From Enterococcus crotali (GTDB lineage: Bacteria > Bacillota > Bacilli > Lactobacillales > Enterococcaceae), in contig NZ_AYPQ01000001.1 of NCBI RefSeq assembly GCF_000633635.1, positions 310,424-374,423 of the forward strand: a stretch of 64,000 nt of DNA, in the 5' to 3' direction. The notes under the pieces are model-generated. The model was not told where the DNA came from. It made no database searches and worked only from the letters and a program-made list of their open reading frames with translations. Shown piece by piece: positions 52,101 to 60,691 of the stretch. Both the position numbers and the translations under genes were made by a program. Positions within the stretch are counted from its first letter, which is position 1. Every line of letters begins with the position of its first letter.

Positions 52101-53408
52101 TTATAAGCCAAGAAATGGTGCAGGGTTAACGAAACCACCCCATAAACTAGTCGAGATGCTAAAGTGGAGATGGACACCCGTAGAATTACCAGTGGTACCC
52201 ATGCCGCCTAACATTTGTCCAGCGCTGACGCTTTGTCCGGCAGATACGCTTAAGCTACTCATGTGAAGATAATAGGAATAATAACCGTTATCATGTTTGA
52301 TCACAACGTGATTCCCTGCCATTCCACTATAATTTGCGCTAACAACTTCACCAGAACGAGCAGCCATAATAGGCGTTCCACTTGCTCCACCAAAATCAAT
52401 TCCATCATGGAAAGATCCTGAAATACCAGTAGGATCTTCACGACCACCAAATCCACTAGTAATCGTCATGCCTGAAACTGGTGCAGACCATCCACCAGAA
52501 GATGCTGGCGGCGTAGTAACTTGTTGCTCACTATTAGAACTGTCACTCGCAGTAGAATCATCAGTTAAATCAGGAGCAGCTGCTTGAGGCTGCTCTTGTT
52601 TTGCAGACTGAGTAGGAGCGGATGAAGCTTCTGCTTGTTTTGCCTTCGCTTGTTCTTTTGCTTGTTTTTCAGCGGCAGCTTGGGCTTGGGCTTCTTTTTT
52701 CTTTTCTTCAGCGATTGCTTTCAACTGTGCTTCTTTTATTTTTTCTGCTTCTTCTTTTTGTTTAACGAACTTGTCTTTTTCAGCTTTTTCAGTTGTAAGG
52801 CTAGCTGCTATTTCATTGATTTTAACATTTTGTTCTAATTTTGCTTCAGCCAAGGCAGCTTCTTTTTCTTCAAGTTCTTGGGTTTTCTTCTCAAGTGTAC
52901 TTATTGTTTCCGTCAAAGAGACTTTCAACGTTTCAAGTTCTTTTTTATCGTCTTTTTGAGCCGTTAAAATATCATTATTTGCAGTAATCAATGTGTTGAC
53001 AGCTAAAGCTTTTGAGAGTGCATCGGAAAGTGATTCAGCGCTTAGTATAACTGAAAGCATTGATTCTTGTTCATGATTTGTTTGGGTAGCTCTTGCTTGA
53101 GCTTGTAATTGATCGTTTCTTTTCTCAATCTTAGTTTCTAAATTAGAAATATCAGTGTTTAGCTTATTCATTTCTTTTTCATGTTTTTGTTTTTCCGAAA
53201 GGACCGTTTGGTATTCCGTTTCGATTGTTGTGATCTCATCTTCCAAGCTTGCTAAGTAGTCCTTAGCATCTTGTTCATTCTTTACGATATCTTCAATTTT
53301 TTTTGTTTGATTCTCTATTTTTTGGTCGATATCATCTGCTAATACGCTCATTGGTGCCATATTTACTAATAGAATAAATGAAAGTGTAATTAGTAGTTTT
53401 TTCTTCAA
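52101..53408 (-). CDS. Secreted peptidoglycan hydrolase, coiled coil plus M23 domain
   Basis: 435 residues. Signal peptide (about 24), a coiled-coil region to about residue 240 (EnvC/PcsB-like, ending in Ala/Lys/Gln-rich repeats), a low-complexity linker, then a LytM/M23 domain with zinc motifs HDGIDFGG and HLHFSIS. The layout resembles EnvC/PcsB-type cell-division hydrolases, in which the coiled coil contacts FtsEX, or secreted relatives. Both zinc motifs are intact, so activity is expected. Confidence 0.9.
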   Translation of the reverse strand: MKKKLLITLSFILLVNMAPMSVLADDIDQKIENQTKKIEDIVKNEQDAKDYLASLEDEITTIETEYQTVLSEKQKHEKEMNKLNTDISNLETKIEKRNDQLQAQARATQTNHEQESMLSVILSAESLSDALSKALAVNTLITANNDILTAQKDDKKELETLKVSLTETISTLEKKTQELEEKEAALAEAKLEQNVKINEIAASLTTEKAEKDKFVKQKEEAEKIKEAQLKAIAEEKKKEAQAQAAAEKQAKEQAKAKQAEASSAPTQSAKQEQPQAAAPDLTDDSTASDSSNSEQQVTTPPASSGGWSAPVSGMTITSGFGGREDPTGISGSFHDGIDFGGASGTPIMAARSGEVVSANYSGMAGNHVVIKHDNGYYSYYLHMSSLSVSAGQSVSAGQMLGGMGTTGNSTGVHLHFSISTSLWGGFVNPAPFLGL

Positions 53409-53646
53409 GTGACATTCCTCGCTTTGTATTTATCATTTTTTAGTCTATCACTTCTTTTAAAGTAATCACTGAGAGTTTGTAATAACACAAAACAAAGTAT
53501 ACCATAACGATCGAAAAATAATCAGATTTAACGAACAAATTAACAAAAAATGGTGATATTTAAAATCCAGCAATGAAGATATCATCTAACTGTAATATTT
53601 GATACTTACAATTAATAAGGAAGCATCTTTGTAATAGTCAAAACGA
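53409..53646. other. Intergenic region without recognisable gene
   Basis: AT-rich; must contain the M23 gene promoter on the minus strand. No hairpin with a T run was found for the XRE gene that ends at 53647. Confidence 0.4.
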
Positions 53647-54462
53647 TTACGCATTGTATTCAGAATAAAAGTCATCTAGTAAATTGATTAGTTGATCCTT
53701 TGTTTGGTCGTATTTTTTCAAAACATTTTTCTTAGCCAAAGGATTGCCTTTATCGTGTTTCTTGATAAGTTTAGCGTAATCAACCACTTTTGATGAGGGT
53801 CTTTTTCTATAAGCGATGTCATTTGTAATGATTTCTGATAGCATAGTAAAAACTTGAATGATCGATGGATAATTTTGCGTTGTTTCAGCCCGATTTAATA
53901 AATCAAGTACAAGATAAAAGATAGCTGCATTGATTTCCTTTTGATTGGAATCATGAAGTAATTTTTCGATCATTGGTAGAAAATCCGTTCTGTAACGATC
54001 ATTTTGTTCAATTAGATACGTTGTAGAATCTTCTGAAATAAGTGAAACGGTTTGTTCTGAAAACTCTAACTGATAATTCATTTCAAATAGATCTGGAAAC
54101 AATTCATTGGCAGCAAGTAAAATCTTCAAATCTTGAGAATAAGTGATCCTTTGTTTTTTCAATGCTTTAATCAGTTGCTTTAGTTGCGGTTCATCTAACT
54201 CCTGCTTTAATTCTGATTCAGATAACAATTGTTTGACATACGTTTCAAAATCGCCATAACGAATCCAATCTACAGTTGTATTACCGAAAAGTGCTAATCT
54301 TTCCAAGCGCTCTTGGTTGGGCAAATTATTGCCTTTTTCCCAATTATTTACTGTACTGGCACTGGAATTTCCAATTAATTTTGAGAAGCGAGCCATTGAA
54401 TATTTATGTTGCTCTCTGATCTCTTTGATTCTTTTACCAGCCGCTTTTAAATCAATGTCCAA
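53647..54462 (-). CDS. XRE-family regulator with helical C-terminal domain
   Basis: 271 residues. TTG start placed by AGGAGGG six bases upstream. N-terminal helix-turn-helix (AGKRIKEIREQHKYSMARFSKLIGNSSASTVNNWEKGNNLPNQERLERLALFGNTTVDWIRYG), followed by about 200 residues of helical sequence without a recognised domain. It is divergent from the gene at 54769, across a region with three related repeats (54518-54748) that may be its operators. Confidence 0.8.
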   Translation of the reverse strand: MDIDLKAAGKRIKEIREQHKYSMARFSKLIGNSSASTVNNWEKGNNLPNQERLERLALFGNTTVDWIRYGDFETYVKQLLSESELKQELDEPQLKQLIKALKKQRITYSQDLKILLAANELFPDLFEMNYQLEFSEQTVSLISEDSTTYLIEQNDRYRTDFLPMIEKLLHDSNQKEINAAIFYLVLDLLNRAETTQNYPSIIQVFTMLSEIITNDIAYRKRPSSKVVDYAKLIKKHDKGNPLAKKNVLKKYDQTKDQLINLLDDFYSEYNA

Positions 54463-54768
54463 ATTAATCCCTCCTAGGATAGTCTCTCTCCAACTATATC
54501 ATTTTTTTAATGATTGGTGTACCGTTTTTTTTTCATTTTGTACTTGAATTTTGTTGTTTGAAATGATATAGTGTTTGTACCGAAAATTATTCATTTTGTT
54601 GTTTTGTTTTTAATTTGAAACGATAGAATAGATGTAAATACGTTGAACATGATTGTTTTAACTATTATTTTATCTACTGAGTGATACTCGGAAACATTGT
54701 GATTTATTTGTTATAGCTTTGGTATTTTTATACCGAAAAATATTCATTAAAGGGAGGCGCAAGCTAAT
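54463..54768. other. Divergent regulatory region with three TACCG repeats
   Basis: 306 bp between divergent genes. A motif of form T-R-TACCG-(A/T-rich)-TTCATT occurs at 54518-54535, 54576-54595 and 54729-54748. The second and third copies differ at only two of 20 positions. The third ends five bases before the SD of the gene at 54769. Confidence 0.6.
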
Positions 54769-55332
54769 ATGAAAAAAATAACAAGGGTAGAGGAACAAAA
54801 AAATCAACACCTATATCAATTCTTAGAAAAACTCAACAATGAAATTCCCCACCAAGAAAATAAACAAAAAATGGAAGCATACTGCGTTCATCAATATAAA
54901 TTATTGGTGAATATGTCTTTTAGCGCGAATATCTTATATAAAGGGCTAGAATATGCAAGCCACGTATATAATCATGTAGTGAAGATCGAATATACTCGCT
55001 TATGCAAAATAATCATCAAGCAAAATTTTGATAAAGCAATAACAGAAGAAATACTCAAAAAATTAAAGAAAGCACAAAATGAACTATTTTTACATGCTCC
55101 AATGACAAAAGAGTCAGAAGGAATCGATATATTTTATGGTTTTACTGGAGGAAACCGTAAGAAATACAAAGCGAATCGGAACGCAATAAAACAGATGTAT
55201 GAAATAATCAAACGAGAGTCAGAAAAAAGCATGTATAGATATATCAAAGATTCATTTAATAGAAAGCGACGTAAAGTTAAAGAAAAAAGAGCATACGCAC
55301 TTTGGCTATTAAAAAGTTATACCTGGCATTAA
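54769..55332 (+). CDS. Hypothetical basic protein divergent from the XRE gene
   Basis: 187 residues, ATG behind AGGGAGGCG. Strongly basic, helical and Tyr-rich, with a Lys/Arg-rich C-terminal third (SFNRKRRKVKEKRAYALWLL). No signal peptide or membrane helix. It may bind nucleic acid. Family not recognised. A TACCG repeat overlaps its leader, suggesting control by the divergent XRE protein. Confidence 0.6.
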   Translation: MKKITRVEEQKNQHLYQFLEKLNNEIPHQENKQKMEAYCVHQYKLLVNMSFSANILYKGLEYASHVYNHVVKIEYTRLCKIIIKQNFDKAITEEILKKLKKAQNELFLHAPMTKESEGIDIFYGFTGGNRKKYKANRNAIKQMYEIIKRESEKSMYRYIKDSFNRKRRKVKEKRAYALWLLKSYTWH

Positions 55333-55510
55333 GCTTCCCTTATTGTTAAAATACGCAAAAAATCAGGATTTTTGTGAGAAAGAGACTTTATTTTTTGAAA
55401 AAGAGATGTTGTGTTATGCTTGATATGAAGAGCTTAGGTATCCTTAAAACGATACTGAAAGGTAAGCCTGTTATGCACATGAAACTTGAATAGAGAAAGA
55501 AGGAATTTAA

Positions 55511-57581
55511 GTGAATAACAATGAGGACAAGCATATGGATCACAAGGCTCATTCTATGAAAATGATGGATCATGATGGGATGACTAAACACGATCATAAA
55601 GAAATGGCTGGTATGGATCATTCCATGCATATGGGCAATTTTAAGAAAAAATTTTGGCTTTCTCTCATCCTGCAATACCGATTATTTTTCTTTCGCCGAT
55701 GATGGGTGTGGACTTGCCTTTTCAATTCACATTTCCAGGTTCAGATTGGTTGGTCTTGATTTTAGCTTCGATCCTATTTTTTTATGGAGGAGAACCTTTT
55801 TTAAGTGGAGCTAAAATGGAATTGAAACAGAAAAGTCCGGCTATGATGACACTTATCGCAATGGGGATTTCAGTTTCCTATTTTTATAGTATTTATGCGT
55901 TTATCGTGAACCAAATGATGCCGAAAAATCATGTAATGGATTTTTTCTGGGAGTTAGCGACATTAATTGTTATTATGCTGCTAGGACATTGGATTGAAAT
56001 GAATGCTATTTCAAATGCAAGTGATGCGTTACAAAAAATGGCCGAACTATTGCCTGATACAGTAAAAAGGGTGAATAAAGATGGCAGTGAAGAAGAAGTC
56101 TCCTTGCAGGAAGTTCAACCAAAAGATCACTTAGTTGTCCGAGCTGGAGATAAGATACCAGCTGACGGTATCATTACGAAAGGAACAACCTCAGTGGATG
56201 AATCCATGGTGACAGGTGAATCAAAAACGGTCACAAAAAATGAGCACGATAAAGTAATCGGTGGTGCTGTAAATGGAGCTGGAACAATTGAAATAATCGT
56301 TACTGGTACAGGTGAAACGGGCTATCTTTCAAAAGTGATGGCTATGGTCAAAAAAGCACAGACTGAAAAATCAAAATTGGAATCACTCTCTGATCGAGTG
56401 GCAAAATGGTTATTCTATATAGCATTGGGCGCTGGACTTTTAGCTTTTGTTGTTTGGTTGATCGTTGACCAAATTTGGGTACAGCATTTGAACGAATGGT
56501 GACAGTTTTCATCATAGCTTGTCCACATGCGCTAGGTTTGGCGATTCCTTTAGTGATCGCTCGATCTACTTCAATTGCAGCTAAGCATGGTTTACTTTTA
56601 AAAAATCGCAATGCGTTGGAACAAGCAAATGATATTCAATATGTTATGTTAGATAAAACTGGTACATTAACACAAGGCCGATTTACTGTTACAGGTGTAG
56701 AAATAATCAATAATCAGATCACGCAAAAAGAAGCATTGAAAGTGATTGGTGCTTTGGAAAATAACGCGAATCATCCTTTGGCGATTGGAATTATGAATTA
56801 TTTAAAAGAACAAAAAATTTCACCTTACAAGGTGGAAAATCTTCAAAGTATTTCTGGTGTAGGACTTACTGGAACCGTTAATGGTCAAGCAATTAAAATT
56901 GTTAATGAAAAAGAAGTTAAGCGATTGAAACTTCCGCTTGATCATTTGTTGAAAGAACGATATCAGGAACAGGGAAATACTTTAAGTTACTTAATTATTG
57001 ATGATCAATTGATGGCTATGATTGCATTAGGCGACATCATAAAACCAGAAGCAAAACAGTTCATAATAGATTTAAAAGCTCAGGGTATCACTCCTGTGAT
57101 GTTGACAGGTGATAATAAAGTAGCGGCTGAATCAGTTGCCCACTACTTAGGCATTGAAGAATTTCACGGAGAGTTACTGCCGGAAGACAAAGAAAAAATA
57201 ATCCAAACGTATACAAATGAAGGCAAAAAAGTTATGATGGTCGGTGATGGGATCAATGATGCACCAAGTCTAGTTAGAGCGACAATTGGCGTTGCAATTG
57301 GCGCAGGAACAGATGTAGCCATTGATTCTGCGGATGTCGTTTTAACAGATAGTGACCCAAAAGATATTCTGCGCTTTTTAGATTTAGCAAAACAAACTCG
57401 ACGCAAAATGATTCAAAATCTTTGGTGGGGAGCGGGCTATAATATTATTGCTATCCCGCTTGCAGCTGGAATTCTTGCACCATGGGGAATCTTGTTAAAC
57501 CCGGCTGTAGGAGCCATTTTAATGTCTTTAAGTACGATTATTGTCGCGGCTAATGCTATGACATTACGTATCCACAATTAA
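55511..57581 (+). pseudogene. copB: CopB-type copper-exporting P1B ATPase, frameshifted twice
   Basis: GTG start behind AGAAGGA. A Met/His-rich N terminus (about 42 residues, MDH and HDH repeats) replaces a CxxC domain, as in CopB. Then the actuator motif MVTGESKTV, the membrane ion site IACPHALG (CPH, as in CopB rather than CPC), DKTGTLTQG, NHPLAIG and MVGDGINDAPSL. The frame breaks near 55669-55672 (restoring [13 protein letters not shown]) and at the T run 56474-56476 (restoring [13 protein letters not shown]). Each is a one-base loss. Restored length is about 690 residues, slightly shorter than E. hirae CopB. Probable sequencing deletions. Confidence 0.88.
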
Positions 57582-57588
57582 AAAAATG

Positions 57589-57642
57589 AAAAGTAATGGA
57601 TAGTGCGTATATTTAATATGCATATTCATTACTTTTTTTTGT
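57589..57642 (+). terminator. Terminator after copB
   Basis: AAAAGTAATG pairs with CATTACTTTT, with an inner GCGTAT/ATATGC stem, then a run of T. Confidence 0.82.
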
Positions 57643-57687
57643 GAATCGGATAACATCAATATTTATTTTTTAGAGTGGAGGCTTAGG

Positions 57688-59165
57688 ATGGAATATGAAG
57701 AAATGCTTGATTTTGAATCTCGCAAATTATTGAGGATTTTTAATCTACTTAGCGCAAACAATGAGTCCAGTTCATTAGAAGAACTTTCAGTTAAGCTTGG
57801 AATCAATTCAAAAACAATAGCAAGGACTTTAAAAAAAATAAAGAACTTAATTGATCATTACCAGTTAGATGAGCATTTAGAGATTTGTTGCCGATTAAAA
57901 AATCAGTCTATCTAAAAAGAACGAATGATTTATATGTGGCGATTTTTTTGGTCCGGTATTTAAATGACGTACCTGAGATTATTTTTTTAAAAGCAGTTAT
58001 TGAAGAAAAAACAATTCAAACAAAACAGTTAGCCAAAAGGTTATTGATTAGTGAATCCAGCATGAGGCGACGAGTGAAAAAAATCAACGAGGTATTGAAA
58101 AAAATGGCTATTCGTTTAAAGTGGGGAACCTATGAATTGGTTGGAGAAGAAGAACAGATTCGAGCGTTGATTTTGCATTTTTATTGGTTTGCCTATCAAG
58201 GGATGGAAAATGATTTTTTAATGGAGGAAAAAGTAAGAAGTCAGCGTTTAACCAATCAACTGACTCATTTTTTTCAAATGAAAATCAATGATCTTCAAAA
58301 GGAATCACTATTTCGAATCGTTCAAATCGCAGCTTGGCGTTCTCGAAATGGAAGAAAAGTCTGGATCAAGAAAGAATGGAAGCAATATATTGAGAACAGC
58401 GTTATTTTCACACGATTTATAGCAGTTATGAAAGGGGAAAATAAGGTTGATAGCTGGGATTTTGATGAATTGACTTATCTTTATTTGATTGTTCAAGCGA
58501 ATTTTTTACCTTATTTTGATCCAAGTGTGCAGACATTCATTATTCAAGAACATTATTCGAAGAAAACCACGAGCTATAGAAAAACACATCTAGCTACACA
58601 AAAATTTAAACAAGTATTTTGGGATAAAGAGTTTAATCAATCAAACGCAAGTATGCTCTCATTTTTAAGCTTTCACTTGTATTATGAATTAATTTCCGAT
58701 TTTCCATTTGGGAGGAATCCGACAATTGTCGATTTGGAAAAAAAATATCCTTGTTTTATGAGAAAGATTGAAGAAGGAATCGGAGAACTAACTGAAGCAC
58801 ATACGAGCTATCAAAAGATACCTAAAGAAGCCTTATATTCACGATATTTTATCATTTTAAGTTCACTTATTTCACCACTGTACAATGAAAAAAGAGTATT
58901 GATTTGTTTGATGACTGATTTGTCACTTGAAAAAGAAAAGGAACTTGGGAAAAGAATCATTAACTTTTTCGAATATAAGTTCAATTTAATGGTGATCTAT
59001 GCGAGAACATCGGGTTCCATTTCCTGTGCAGACATTATTTTGACAACGGTCATTTATCAAGCTTTAGAACAACAACATGCCCAACGTGTCTTATTTATAG
59101 ACCCTATTTTTTCTGAAGAAGTATTTTTCAAAATTGAAAATTTAATCAAAAAAGTTAGAAAATGA
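57688..59165 (+). pseudogene. Mga-like transcriptional regulator, frameshifted
   Basis: The first frame has a helix-turn-helix (LEELSVKLGINSKTIARTLKKIKNLI). The second frame (from about 57887) has another (QTKQLAKRLLISESSMRRRVKKINEVL) and a long C-terminal region like that of Mga/AtxA proteins. Restoring one T at 57884-57886 gives about 492 residues, the usual Mga length. It follows copB after a terminator. Mga-family proteins control virulence and metabolic genes; the target here is unknown. Probably a sequencing deletion. Confidence 0.78.
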
Positions 59166-59225
59166 AGCCCTTTCAACTAAATGTGTTAAAATGGATTAGT
59201 GTATAAATTATTAGGAGGTTTTTCT

Positions 59226-60137
59226 GTGAAAAAGATTCAATTTGGTACAAGTGAATTACAAGTAACATCAGTTATTCTTGGTTGTATGAGAATGAGCGGG
59301 GCTGAAAATCCAACAGAAATCATTGAAACAGCCTATGACCATGGCATTGATTTTTTTGATCATGCAGATATCTATGGTGGTGGAGAATGTGAAACAATTT
59401 TTGGTCAAGCACTGAAGGAATCATCTGTTAAAAGAGAAGATATCATTATTCAGACAAAATGTGGAATTCGTAAAGGGATGTTTGATTTTTCTAAAGAACA
59501 CATTGTTTCCTCTGTAGAAGGCAGTTTAAAGCGCTTAGGAGTCGATTATGTGGATGCGTTATTACTTCATCGTCCAGATACACTTGTCGAGCCAGAAGAA
59601 GTAGCCGCCGCTTTTGATCAACTAGAAACACAAGGAAAAGTAAAATATTTCGGTGTCAGTAACCAAAAACCAATGCAAATCGATCTATTGAAAAAAACGG
59701 TGAAACAACCACTGCTTGCAAATCAATTACAGTTTGGTATCAAACATACAGGTATGATCGATCAAGGAATCCATGTGAACATGACAGATGAGGCGAGTGT
59801 TGATAGAGATGGCAGTATATTAGATTATTCTCGATTGAATGAGATGACGATACAAGCATGGTCACCTTATCAATATGGTTTCTTTGAAGGTGTATTTATC
59901 GGAAATAAAAAATTCTCAGAACTTAATGCAACGTTAGATAAAATCGCTAAAAATCATAACTGTACAGCCACTGGACTTGCTACTGCATGGATTTTAAGAC
60001 ATCCTGCCAAAATGCAAGTTATTGCTGGAAGTATGAATAAAGAGCGCATTAAGGAAATCGCTAAAGCAGCGGATATTGTATTAAGCAGAGAAGAATGGTA
60101 TGAAATTTATCGTGCAGCTGGAAATATTCTACCATAA
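59226..60137 (+). CDS. Aldo/keto reductase (YdhF-like)
   Basis: 303 residues from the GTG at 59226, with AGGAGG seven bases upstream; the frame extends further up without an SD. AKR signatures: FFDHADIYGGGECETIFGQAL (catalytic Asp and Tyr), IIIQTKCGI (Lys), LLLHRPD (His), GVSNQ and IQAWSPYQYG, and the NADPH-binding IAGSMNKERIKEI. It reduces aldehydes or ketones with NADPH in the cytoplasm. Single gene with its own terminator. Confidence 0.92.
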   Translation: MKKIQFGTSELQVTSVILGCMRMSGAENPTEIIETAYDHGIDFFDHADIYGGGECETIFGQALKESSVKREDIIIQTKCGIRKGMFDFSKEHIVSSVEGSLKRLGVDYVDALLLHRPDTLVEPEEVAAAFDQLETQGKVKYFGVSNQKPMQIDLLKKTVKQPLLANQLQFGIKHTGMIDQGIHVNMTDEASVDRDGSILDYSRLNEMTIQAWSPYQYGFFEGVFIGNKKFSELNATLDKIAKNHNCTATGLATAWILRHPAKMQVIAGSMNKERIKEIAKAADIVLSREEWYEIYRAAGNILP

Positions 60138-60183
60138 AATACAAAAGCAAATAATTTTCGTTGAATGATCTATGAGTACAAAA

Positions 60184-60220
60184 ACATCCATTCTGAGTCG
60201 ATAGAATGGATATTTTTGTT
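60184..60220 (+). terminator. Terminator after the aldo/keto reductase
   Basis: ATCCATTCT pairs with AGAATGGAT around an 8-base loop, followed by ATTTTTG. Confidence 0.82.
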
Positions 60221-60691
60221 ACCCAATTTTAAAAATAAAAAATCGTAATAACTAACGTTCAACCGTTCAGGTATCTCTAAAAGAACATGAAACTTCAAGT
60301 TCGTTTGATTTCGCTTGATTCCAGAATTCGTATGTATGAAAAAGTTCGTAAGGAAATAACAAATGCAACTGACAAAAAAGAAAAACACTTGAATTTGATT
60401 TCAATGAAAAACAAAGCTTGTTCTGTCCAAAAAAGTTACATTTTAGAAATGTTTCGTTCATATAATATTCACAAATTGCTTGTATTATAAGGACATAGAA
60501 GAAAGACAATAGTTACAAAAAATCAATTTCATTTGTGTGAACTCCTAATTGATCCGCTCTGAGTGTGCAGAGCGGGTCTTCTTTTTGTTTTCGATTAAGC
60601 TTTACGAACTTTAGTTCCTTCCTACTGCAAAGTTGACAGATTTTTGTTAGAATAAGAAGGAAACCAGTTTGCTGAAGATGAGGAGAAAAAG
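60221..60691. other. Intergenic region before polA
   Basis: About 470 bp between two genes. Short open frames on both strands (for example 60287-60490) have no SD and no recognisable product. A strong terminator at 60551-60587 has no obvious gene in front of it, so a small RNA or eroded gene is possible. An extended -10 (TGTTAGAAT, 60645-60653) may belong to polA. Confidence 0.45.
60551..60587 (+). terminator. Strong terminator with no obvious upstream gene
   Basis: GATCCGCTCT (60551-60560) pairs with AGAGCGGGTC (60569-60578), one G-T pair, followed by TTCTTTTTG. Confidence 0.85.

Noticed and set aside
55511-57581. True pseudogenisation of copB
   Set aside because: All functional motifs are intact on both sides of two single-base losses, the same pattern as in seven other genes of the window.
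60287-60490. 67-codon open frame before polA
   Set aside because: No SD, biased only by AT-rich composition, and overlapped by equally long frames on the other strand.
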